Shown here one piece after another: positions 43,907-54,091 of a stretch of DNA of 64,000 nt. Within the stretch, counting starts at the first letter, position 1, and each line of letters begins with the position of its first letter. This DNA comes from Alopecurus myosuroides (Eukaryota > Streptophyta > Magnoliopsida > Poales > Poaceae). The position numbers were made by a program, and so were the translations under genes. Location of the stretch: contig CM054060.1 in assembly GCA_028641055.1 (NCBI GenBank), forward strand, positions 240,154,833 to 240,218,832, read 5' to 3'. The notes under the pieces were generated by a model, which was given only the letters and a program-made list of their open reading frames with translations, was not told the DNA's origin and searched no databases.

Positions 43907-44880
43907 GGGACACTCGTACGTCCCCTTGAAGTTGGCTGCGAATTTCTCTCAGAAGTCCTCGCAAGAGGAGGTGGTTCCCTTTGAAAGGTTCATGAGTCAT
44001 GATAGAGGGTTGCACCTTTGAGGGCCATGGGAAAACAGTTGGCCATGCACTTGTCGTCACCCTTGGTGGCCTTGATGCTCAGGTTGTAAAGCTGCAGGAA
44101 GTTAAACGGGGGTACGGTGGCGTCGAGTGGACTGGTAGCTGCGAGTTGGACTTGAGGGGTTGTAGGCGCGGTAGCCCTCGTTGTAGGCAATGATACCCTC
44201 ATGAGGGGCGACACGATTGTTGCAGCCAGCCTTGGTGACGTCCTACAGGACACGACGCTCGCGCTCGCGGTTGCGCTCGAGAGCAACGTGGTTGTCCTCT
44301 GGAGCCCACTGGATGATCTAGCAGCTGGGGCCACCACATACAATGTTGGGCGAAGAGGCGTCGTGAGACGGAGATGCATGTCGGGCAGCGCGGTTAGGCC
44401 CGACACCTCATTAGGTGTTAGGATGGGGAGCCCCTGGAGCCCCCTGCATAGCCCATGCGAGCTGAGATGGCGCTGGTGGAGGAGGCATGGTGTGGGTTGG
44501 AGCTCGCATGACTATGGCTGCGTGCACCAGCAGCGTCGCGAGCGAGCCAGGTTTCGCGGGTGCCTTCCGCTAGGGTGTAGCGGAGCAGCTCTTGCACCAT
44601 ACACAGCGCCTCCTGAGGAGACGGGCATCGCAGCGAGGACACGGTTGCGGAGCGCTAGATGGATGGATACTTCTTCGAAGAATGCTGGGAGGGAGCCTGG
44701 TGCTCCTCCCAGCCGTGCTCGGGGTTGGGCGCGCTGGCGTGCATGCACTGGACGTCGTTGTCGCTGACAAGGCCGCTGCCACCCACGGAGGCGGTATGTG
44801 CCGCGCGGCGGCAAGCGCGCTCTTCACGTGTCTGGACCATGTTGGTAGAACGGGTGAGAAAATCGCCTAGTCCCCCTACC
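43907..44880 (-). pseudogene. Tat-C gag fragment
   Basis: Decayed gag with several stops. The readable end has PPFNFLQLYNLSIKATKGDDKCMANCFPMALKG and then, out of frame, MNLSKG and FAANFKGTYE-like sequence, the capsid core of grass Tat gag. It is cut at 43907 by the Athila-like LTR. The upstream part (44890-44420) is Arg/Ala-rich with no clear motif. Confidence 0.7.
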
Positions 44881-44892
44881 CGGTGCGCCAAA

Positions 44893-45830
44893 TGTCGGAG
44901 AGAGTTGTCCCAAGGACGTGTCTCCTAAACTAGGTTCGGCATGGGGACTGGTACAAAATGCTCGATGTTCCCAAGTGCTCGTCGAGGAGACCTATGAAGA
45001 ACACGACATATAGTGGCACGGGAGTTTACCCAGGTCCGGCCCCTCTGACGAGGTAAAGATCTACTCTTTCTTTTCTTGTTTTGCACTCCTTCGAGAAGAT
45101 TACAGTATAATGGCGACTAGGGTTTCTCATGTGCTTACCTTTGGATAGGTGGTCGGGCTTCCCCTTATATATTCGCGTCAACTCCTCATTCTTGCCCATG
45201 GGCGATAAGGGAAACCACAATGCGACAAGGGAAGGACAACCCAAAGCCCTAAGCTATGGGTGGACATAGTCCACCGTCGATTAAATAGTCAGCTCAGGGA
45301 AGCACGTGGGGTCTTTACGATGACCTTAGGGATGACGCTCGTGGAGGAGTTTTAAGCTGCTCATGGTCTTCTTGCACCAAAGAGTAGGGTCTCGAAAGGC
45401 ACTTTGGGCTCCGCAGATGGACGGTGGTCTTTAATCACGAATATGAGAAGCTTTGGCGTTTGCGCCCTATGGTGTTGTTGCCTCCTTCGTCATCTACTTT
45501 GTCACCCGCGCAGGCACGTGTGTCTCTGCGGCGGTGGCAGAAAAATGTGCCCTCATGTCAGAGGGTCATGGGTGGAATAGTAGGTTGTCTACTTCCGGAG
45601 GAGTCTGGCCTCCTTGCGTATATACGCCGATGAAGAACCCTCATGGAGGCCCGCGAGGCAGAGGCGGAACGGCTTCATTCCACCAAGTCCCAGAGCTGGG
45701 GCTCTCCTCGCGAGGGTCGATTCCTCGTGAGGCCTTCGTAGTACGGTGACTGTTACGGCCTGCTCCCGTTGACCATATTTCATGGGCCTTTGACTCGGTC
45801 TTGGCAGACGGGTCATGGTACCCTGGTATC
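44893..45830 (-). repeat. Tat-C 5' LTR
   Basis: Begins TGTCGGAGAG next to a PBS-like TGGCGCACCGGG (minus, 44879-44890). It contains the stretch tttacccaggtccggcccctctgacgaggtaaa, shared in form with the other Tat LTRs here. TATA box (minus AATATATAAGG) near 45164-45174. The right end is approximate; the terminal CGACA expected from the left end is not seen, so the boundary is set where Tat-B protease sequence resumes. Confidence 0.65.
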
Positions 45831-46030
45831 CATTAAACCGGCAGCTGCATGTCTTCGATGGAGAGTCCTAGCTTGTCGGTCGTATCCTTGTACATGATGT
45901 TGAGGCTGCTTCCTCCATTGATGAGCACCTGGGAGAAGGTACAGGCTAGCTTGGATAAAACGTCTAGATGGTCCTCTGGTCCCCAAGTAATGGATTGCTT
46001 GGAACAGCGCATGGTCTAGGGGATGATAGG
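45831..46030 (-). pseudogene. Tat-B protease fragment
   Basis: Retropepsin start with FSQVLINGGSSLNIMYKDTTDKLGLSIEDMQLP. The catalytic Asp of D-G-G is Asn here (AAT for GAT), one base change. The rest of the domain is cut off by Tat-C. Confidence 0.75.
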
Positions 46031-47997
46031 GACCACCGCATTCACTTCAGAGACGTGTCGTCGCTCGTTGTTCTTGTCATGGCGCCGAATGACAAAGATG
46101 ACGTAGGCACTGTCCCTCTAGGGGTAGCCGTCACGGCCACCTCAGGCTGCAGAAGGCGGCTGTCTTGGTCGGTCGTCTCGGTTGCGATCGTTGATGCTGG
46201 CTCTGGCTGGAGGTGGGGGTGGTGGTGGTGCGTCTCGGTCCGGTAAACCCTCGCCCTACTGGAGACGAGCGGTGCAGCTGCAATCGTCCATCATGTGGTT
46301 AGAAGGCTTGTGGTTGGTGTCATGATACTTGCATAGAGCCTTGAGCATCTGCTCGATCGTGTACTTGGGCTTGACCCGTTGACCATCATTTTGTCTTTGA
46401 CGAGGGTAGCAGCTATCGTCACCCTCGGCTGGCTTGTTCGCCTCGACGGCATTGACGGCTTGAGCCTCGTAGCACTTGTCTAACATCATGTAGTGTCTCT
46501 TTTGATTGTATCTACTGTTGTAGCCGCGATCGTCGCGGTTTTGGTTGTTGTGCGATCTGGGGCCGACTGCATCCTTTCGGGCTATTCAGTGATGATTTGT
46601 TGGCCAATGAATCTAGCCGGATTCGTATCTTCACGGCCAATCTGGCCGTCGCGCACTTGTCCGTGGTGATTATGAGTTCCTACATGGTTTTCTAGTCCTT
46701 TCGATAGAGCTTCTTCTTTAGCATCGTACTACCGAGGCAGACGTGCACGAAGTAGTCGATCGCCTGCTAGTAAGACACCCTCTCGCAAGTGTTGCGTAGG
46801 TTGGACCGCCTCGTGAAATAATCTCGGTTGCTCTCCTCTTTGCGCTGGACGCAGCAAGCCAACTGTTGTGGCCCGTCGGGCCGCCTATATGTGCCGGAGA
46901 AGTTGGTGATGAAGACAGACTCGAAGTCCATCCATGATTTGATGCTCCCGTCTGGAGGTTGGTCACCCACATGTGTGTCGCATCCTTCAACATTAGCGGT
47001 GCATATCGCACCGCCACTCTCCTGTTGCCGCCGGCTATGCTGACCCAGTTGGTGTAGTTGATGAGCCAGTCTTCTGTCTTGATGCCTTTGTCATACTTTG
47101 GTGTGTCCTTTGGAAGAATGAACCCCTTAGGGAACGGTTCGTGTGCGATGCGGGGTCTGGAGAACTTGTGCCTGACCATGTGTTCTTCCTTGATGAGGTG
47201 CGGTGCCTCTAGTGAGTTGAGGCGGCCGAGTGGGTCTATGCCGGTTGCTGGGCCCAGCGGTCCTAGCCGGCCACGAACATTGGTCAAGGGGAGCCGGATC
47301 CAGCTGCCGATTTCTATCATAGGCGGGGTTCGGTTGGCACCTGTGAGGGGGTCTGGCTGCCGTTTGGCACCTTGCGAGATGGCACAACGGTTCTCCGGCT
47401 AGGGGTTGATGTTGTTGCCGATTGTCTTGTTTCCTCTTATAGTCGGGTTGGCCGGGCGTTTCTGGCGAGCACCATAGGTGATGCTGCCTGCCAGACGATG
47501 ATGAGGACCTGGCGATGAGGTTTGCCTATCGGCTTGGGCTACCCCGTCTTGGATGACCAGCGCGCCTCCGGCTGTCTTGGGCGCACTGTGTACCCCCGCG
47601 TCATCACCTAGGCTTGCAGAGATGGAGGCAGCTCGTTTGACGTAGGTGGTTTACTGCCGATTGGCCACGTCAAGGAGGTCTTCGAGTAGTTGTTTCTAAC
47701 GTTGCAACTCTTTGCCTTGGAGGCCGTGTAGTTCAGCTGTTGTGGCTGATGTTTCCTTCATGTTCTTGGCGGGCGTGCTATAGAACGGCTGGTGGAAGCC
47801 TGGCGGAACTGTGGGATCTGCATTGATCCCCATCTCGTGGAACAGGGGTGTAGCCGTAGACGGTCTTGAACTCGCGTATTTGCGCCTCCACGTGGCGCTG
47901 CGTCTCCTTGATGTTGTGGATGTCGTCTAGGAGGATCTTACGCTTGAGTTCCAGAGCTGCGGCAATGTCGAATACTCATCTCAACAGGTCCCTCGGA
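46031..47997 (-). pseudogene. Tat-B gag
   Basis: Gag of the same general type as Tat-A's. N-terminal helix LELKRKILLDDIHNIKE and HVEAQIREFKTVYGYTP (near 47950-47850); capsid with PKYDKGIKTEDWLINYTNWVSIAGGNRRVAVRYAPLML, WMDFESVFITNFSGTYRRP and KEESNRDYFTRRSNLRNTCE; a zinc-binding-like CKYHDTNHKPSNHMMDDCSC near 46300. At least one frameshift (near 46980) and several stops. The N-terminus is cut by the LTR of Tat-E at 47998. Confidence 0.78.
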
Positions 47998-48380
47998 TGA
48001 TCCGGTAGGATTTCGATTAAGAGAACGTAAGGACGCTGGTGACGATCGTCGGGTAACAGGGGGCACGATTTACCCAGGTTCGGGGCCCTCGTAGAGGTAA
48101 AACCCTTACTCCTACTCTTTCGATCTGTATTATCAGTAGATCAGTTACAATGGGGGATGTTCCAGTCGAGAGTATGATCTTGAGCTCAAGACTTTTATGG
48201 TCTAGCTTCGATTGGATCCCCCCCCCTCGGTGGTTCTCCTAGCCTTATATAGGTGGCTAGGTCTCAAACCGTGTCCGGGGGGTTACGAACCCTAGTTTTA
48301 GGTCGATACAAGTTTCCTTCTTGACCCGCAAGTTTTTGTGGGGACCTCACCCGATAGGTCCAGGATACATCCCCACATCA
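47998..48380 (-). repeat. Tat-E 3' LTR
   Basis: About 383 bp from TGATCCGG to CCCCACATCA. It is followed by GTAGCCCCCGAG, which on the minus strand is the polypurine tract CTCGGGGGCTAC. The left boundary is where gag coding ends. It contains gatttacccaggttcggggccctcgtagaggtaaa. Confidence 0.72.
48238..48261 (-). promoter_or_regulatory. Tat-E LTR TATA box inside a 7-bp inverted repeat
   Basis: CCTAGCC (48238-48244), centre ttatataggt, GGCTAGG (48255-48261). Confidence 0.75.
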
Positions 48381-49017
48381 GTAGCCCCCGAGTGCTTATT
48401 CGACTGAGAATCCGTCGAGTGGGCACTCATAGTCCGCTCTTTGATTTCTTCAACTGGTCATTCAATCACCTGATTTAAAGGGTGCATACCCTGTGCGCGA
48501 TGCGCGTCCGTACCCGAGTATCGGGTGATTAAATGTGCCTTGTATCGGTTGTTTTCGCAGAAGGATGTGGCTTAGTCGTTTGGCTCTCCCGAGAGATCAG
48601 GGCCAATTAATTGCATCTAGGGCAAACACGGTTCTGGCCTACTCAAATTGGAGACCTCCGACTCGAACTTGGCGAGGTGATCATTGCGACTGGGCCGTGA
48701 AGGTCTTCCCGAGTCGAACTTAACCTAAAGGGGTACCCGGCGCGTCCGCTAGGATTTTTCTTCGTGTTGTTGACACAGAAATTTACCGGAGGACGTAGCT
48801 TGAGTGCGAGTCTAGGCCCACAAGAGAGATGTTTGGATCTTACATTCGTAGTCGAAAGAATACGGCATCCGGATGTGCTTAGTCGGCCGAACGATCCAGG
48901 ATAGGGATGTGTAAATACATCGTGTGATAGAATTGCGGTAGCCGCATATTCGTAATTTTACCTTGATCGTGTTCTTGCCACCCTTTGGGTGAAGAAATAT
49001 TCCTTCTCTGATCTTGT

Positions 49018-49313
49018 GCGAAAGAGATTTCGTGTTTTGTGAAATTCATACGGAAGAAATTCCGTGCTACGATGAACCCATACGAAAGAGATTTCGTGTA
49101 AGGATGTATATGCGAAAGAGATTTCACGTCTCGATGTGCCCATACGAAGGAATTTTCGTATCAGGGAGCTTATGCGAAAGAAATTTCGCGTCTTGATGTG
49201 CCCATACGAAAGAATTTTCATGTTAGGGAGCTTATGCGAAAGAAATTTCGCGTCTTGATAAGCCCATACGAAAGAAATTTTGTGTCGGGGCGCTTATGCG
49301 AAAGAAATTTTGC
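49018..49313. repeat. Array of ten 16-bp palindromes, 30-32 bp apart
   Basis: Imperfect palindromes of the form RCGAAAGA(A/G)ATTTCGY start at 49018, 49050, 49082, 49112, 49144, 49174, 49206, 49236, 49268 and 49298. From the third on, units beginning acgaa and gcgaa alternate, giving a 62-bp higher-order repeat with constant spacers (cttgatgtgcccat and tagggagcttat). The array ends about 270 bp upstream of a TATA box on the plus strand. Confidence 0.9.
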
Positions 49314-49581
49314 GTCTTGATGAGGTATGCAATGATGTCACTGCACGCCTGTTTCGTTCTGACTCCTCCCGATGAGATGTGACGAGGCTGAGTAGAGCGT
49401 GCGGGCTCACCTTGTCAGCTTTTTGACCGGAAACGATAGGTCATGTCCCGGTTTTTCCGCTGGCCGCGCGCTGTAAATACGGGGGTAACTGTCCCCCGCT
49501 GCTTCGTTTCTTCTTCATGCGTGGCAGTTGTGATGGGTGCCACGTCACTTAGATATGCGGCTTGGATCACTCTAGCTCGGG

Positions 49582-49589
49582 TATAAATA
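49582..49589 (+). promoter_or_regulatory. TATA box of Tat-E antisense gene
   Basis: TATAAATA in GGGTATAAATAATG, about 150 bp upstream of the first coding sequence of the plus-strand gene. Confidence 0.65.
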
Positions 49590-49729
49590 ATGATCTCTAG
49601 GGGAGGGGTAAATCCCCCGGCCCTTAGTCACCTTCTTCCTCCTCGCGCAGACCTCCTTCTTTGTAAGCACCAAGCAACCTCCAATAGCGGGGGCGAAGAA
49701 GTGTAGTGCAGCCCTGTCATCCTCGAGAG

Positions 49730-52700
49730 ATGTGGCGAGCGCCTCCGCGCCGCCTCCCGTGAAGACAGGCGATTGGCGCGCCGCGAACACCACTAGGAAA
49801 AGCATCACTGAGATGCAGCGGGAGGGATTGCTCCCGCGGAAGCTGACAAGCGTGTGCGCCTGTCCAAGAAAGAAGAAGTCCCCAACCCCCTCGCCAACGA
49901 GCGTGTCTTCTTCTCAGAGCACGTCTCCGGCGGCATGTCTCTTCCCCTTTATCCCTTCTTGATCGGGCTGTTGTATGTTTACGGCATACAGCTGCATGAT
50001 CTCCCTCCAAACGCGATTCAGCACATATCGTGCTTTATCGTGCTTTGTGAGTATTTCTTGGGGATCTGCCCGCACTAGGGGATTTGGAGAGCAATCTTCA
50101 AAGTGAGGATCTTTCGGGAGAGGGCGCAGCTAGGCGAGAAGTTGGGGGAGCCGCTGTGCACTGGAGGCTTCGGGATCCAGGCGAGTAAGGACATCCCTTA
50201 CATGGAGATGTACTTTGTCGATTCGGCGCAGGGGTTGAGGAAGAAATGGTTTTACGTCACCGACAACAGCGCGAGTGGAGCTCATGAATTCCAGCCATTC
50301 GCCACTCTGAAGAGGCCAAGGTCCTGGCTGCACAAGCTCACTGCTGAAGAAGGTAAAATTATCGCTCCTCGACTCGCGAAGGTGGCGAGCTTCCGCAACA
50401 AGGAGTTGGGGACCCCGCTAAATGGGATACACCTGTCGGGTGTGTTTCTTCGTCGACGAATCCAGCCCCTTCAAGAGAGGCCATCCGCCATGTGGGAGTA
50501 CATGGGCGTCAAGGACCCGAGCCGCGCTTGCGAAGACATCCTTTCGAACGCCGAGTTTGAAAAGAAGATCGCGGCCATCACCAAGCGGAAGAAAGGAGAG
50601 GTCTGCTCGGCGTGTCCTCTCGAACAATTCGAAGCTTCCAACCTTCCCCCAGCTGAGGTGAGTCTTTCTTTGTTCTTCTATTTTTCTTTTTGTTTTTTTC
50701 AGTTTGGATCTTCATTTGTTGAGCATCTTTCTTCCTCTATCTTTTGCCTCCATAGAGCTTGAAGGTGGCGACGTGCTACCCGTCAATTTCTGCGGATGAT
50801 GCCTCAGATCTTCTGGCGAGTAACATTGAAGCCCCTCACGAGACTAGCGTCGCAGAAGCTGACTCAAGCTCCGAACGCGACTACATGGATGAGGAGGAGG
50901 AGTCGGGTAGCGACCAACTTCACTACCGCAAATGCAGCCGGCGCGAGGAGGAAGAAGTCACTTCAAAGGATAGCTCTTTCATTGACGAGTCCGTCAAGGA
51001 TGCTGAACCCCTTCAGGTGGCTCCTCTAAACGTGCTTCCTCCTGTGGGCCGCCAGTCGAAGGTCTCCACCGCCTGGAACCCGGATGTTCTCGACGATGAA
51101 GATGACAAGGACGAGTAAGTTCATTGCACTTTTTAATTACAAGTCTTCGTTCCTTTCTTCCTGTACTGGCTCTTTATCTGATTTTGCTTTTAACAGCGGT
51201 CTTGCGACCATCAGCCCAGGCCAGTTCGCTTCTTCGGTTCCTTCCGTGAAAAGAGAAGAGGCGGTCGCGGATCCTGCTCCAGCTGCTGAGGTTGCCCGAA
51301 GATCCCCAAGCCCCGCAGGAGCAACTGAAACCCCGGAGTACGGATACCTGGTTTCGCGGGTGGAGCGTCAGCAAACAAGGAGGTCTCGGGTAGTTCAGCA
51401 GATCCTCTGTCTACTGCCCAGGGCAAGGTAAGCCTGTTTTACTTTCTTGCATATTGCTTCACTTGTTCTTAATTTTATCGGGTGCACGGCAGTGCTCCCA
51501 ATGGGAGTAACCCCGGAGTCTATGGTCGATTGGTTGCAGTTGGCCATGGACTCAAGTCGAAGTGTTCTCCTTTTGCTCGTATGTTGGCCTTGTTTTTCAT
51601 CGGGTGCACGGCAGTGCTCCCGATGAGAGTAGCCCCCGAGGCTAACTCGACTGTGTACAGTCGTGTATAGGCTCAAGTGATGTATCCGTGGTTTTTTTAC
51701 TTGGAATTTTGCAGGCCCTTCTTGACTCCCTCGCTGCTTTTGGGTGTCGCTTGCTTTCGGCTGAAGCGGACTGCATTTCCCTTAGGGCGGATCGCGACCG
51801 GCTCGTCCAGGACGGCCGCTCCCTTCAAAGTAGTCTAGTGCGCCTTTCTTGTCTTTATCGTTTCTTTCTGATTGTAATTGTTGCTCCAACTGCATCTTTT
51901 CCATTGCAGATGAAGTTACCCGCCTGAAGGCTGAAAAGGCAGAGGCTGTCTATCGGGTGAAAACCCTTGAGACAGAGCTGGAATCTTCCCGAAAGGAGTT
52001 GGAAACCACTCGTAAGCGCTCAGCCGACCTTGAGGGGAGTCTTGCGGAAGCTCAGGAGGCTCTGAAGCAGCTGGAAGAGGCGGGTGCGAAGCGCGAGAGT
52101 GACCTTGTCGGCACCATCCGACCTTTGGCTTGGAAGCTCGCTAGTAACTTGTGTTTCACCATTTTTTGATTGTGGCCTGTATTTGCCCTTTTCTTTGATG
52201 ATTGTTTTGTCTTTGTCTCAGATGCTCTTGGGGTTGGGCTGGAGCTTCCTGGATATCAGCGACTGGACGCCCTTACCGACACGTGCACTCAGCTCCAGGA
52301 ACACGCGAATATAATTTGCTCCCTTGTTGGTGATGCCACCCGAGTGTTGACACAGTTCCACGAGCGCTGGTTCATGGACGCGGCGGTTCCACCTACTCTA
52401 GGTGGTCTTCTGCAGGTTTTCCTGGGCGATGAAGATCTGCTCCACAAGTTTTCGCTCGCGCAGACTGAGTGCAGGGCCAAGACGGCTATCCAATTTGCTT
52501 TGGCGCATGGAGTCTCGGGTGACCTGGATAAGGTGTACTCGGAGCTTCCGCGCAACTCGCTGGGCAAAAAGGTAGCGATCCGACCTTTTGGCGAATGTGC
52601 TAAAGAGCTTGCGGAGATGCTTTCTGGTGTGCTTTCTCGCGGTGGTCGTAAGGGCCAGCCTTCCACGAGTGGGACTACCTCTGTGGCTCCATAGGATAGC

Positions 52701-53736
52701 TTTTTTGTTTTCATGTGCTCTTGATGTAATGAACCCTAGGATGTATTCCCGTACTTTATTTTGCCTAATCGAGGTGTTTTCTGAAAGTGTCAGCGCTTTG
52801 TATTTATGCCTTACTTTGTGTTCTCCCGATGGGAGTAGCCCCCGAGCGCATGTCGTTTTGGGTGGTATATTCTCGAGTGGGGTCTTGTATTGTCTCTGAA
52901 TCTTCGTTGTTCTTTTTCAGGTAGTGGATTCCAGCGTAGAGTCCTCAAGTGGAGCTGCTTCGCAGGTCAATCCCTTGGTCGCCGCCGCCAGGACATTTGC
53001 ATCACTCTGTGACCGTGTCGCGGATGGCAATCGTAAGTTGAAGGCTCTGCGAGGTGTGGCTGATGTCGCCAAGTCGAAGCAAAAACTTGCAGCGGAGCGT
53101 GAGAAATATGTGATGGAAGAACTGGCAGCTGTTGCAAAGGGCATGCTCTGTAAGTTTGCGAGCCCCCGAGTACTTTTCGTTAGTCCCTATCTTTTTTTTG
53201 ACACATTTGTTGTCGTTGCAGTTGTTGAGCCTGTCGGAGTCTGTGAAAACCACTGGGTGGACAATCACATCGTTCATGAGTCGGGTAGCTCAAAACCTCA
53301 TGCGAACAACTTCTGGTCTGATCGTAACCGAGGTTTCATCCTGGCTACCCTGAAGTATCGGGCGAGCCAAGCGCAGATAATCGTCGAGTCTTGTCGCGAG
53401 GCTCTGTCTTCTATCCATCGGGCATTTTACCCTGTGGGTCTTGTCCCGGATATCTTGAGTGGTTTGCTTAGGATATTTCGTCAGGTGGGGGAGGCTCGAG
53501 AGTGCGTGCCCCAACAACTTCTGAGTGGAGCTCAAGTGGCACTTGCCTTCGTTCTCCTGTGGCACCCTGAGGTCAACTTTCTCTCTGTGGCGCGACTTCT
53601 CGACTCGAGAGGTCCACCGGTGGATCTTTCTCCTCATTATGCGGCCGTGCATCCTGCAGCAGAGAAGATTGTTCGGCTGTCCTCCAAGGAGATTGATCAA
53701 TTTCTTGCGGATGTGGCTGCTCGCCGACAGTTGTAG
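49730..53736 (+). pseudogene. Tat-E antisense gene, decayed
   Basis: Multi-exon gene opposite to pol. Exon 1 (about 49730-50657) has KKEEVPNPLANERVFFSEHVSGG, LPLYPFLIGLLYVYGIQLHDLPPNAIQHI and KKWFYVTDN, the domain known as putative gypsy-type transposon (PF04195-like). The start region is shifted (ATG 49730 is followed by an apparent 2-bp duplication), the frame changes near 49855, and a TAG follows LGICPH. Further exons: acidic 50756-51114; 51197-51427; 51715-51836; coiled coil 51910-52150 (VTRLKAEKAEAVYRVKTLETELESS); 52222-52694; 52921-53149; 53222-53736. Introns have GT-AG ends. A stop at 52692 with UTR-like sequence after it may divide this into two genes. Two similar C-terminal helical domains are present. 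Confidence 0.7.
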
Positions 53737-54091
53737 ATAAATATCTTGTATTCTTTGTTGTAAGGTGTTTGAAGGTATAAACCCAGTGACCTTGTATGTT
53801 CCACTCGATATTTTTAAGGTGCTTATAAGGTATGCACCTTGTTATACCCTGTATTATTTTTATTGAGTTTGAGTGCTTGAAGGAATGTTGTGATGCTAGC
53901 TAGGCGTAGCCCCCGTGTGTTGGAGGTGTTTACATGTCGTTTTAGCATGTAAAGAGAAAAAATGCGATAGTCTTTGTAGCTATGGTTGAGAAACCATGTT
54001 TTTTATTGCTATGGCTGAGAAGCCATGTGTTTGCTCGAGCTACAGAGTGGCTGGTACAGCCTTATTTCTTGTGAGTGGAAGATTAAAAATC

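Noticed and set aside
48879..49221. Minus-strand open frames across the palindrome array
   Set aside because: Repeat-derived peptide (repeated EISF/NFFR-like units) with no start context or homology; produced by the 62-bp repeat.
49018..49313. Regular palindromic repeats that look like a CRISPR array
   Set aside because: Repeats are 16 bp, spacers are themselves repeated and not unique, and the context is a plant retrotransposon with no cas genes.
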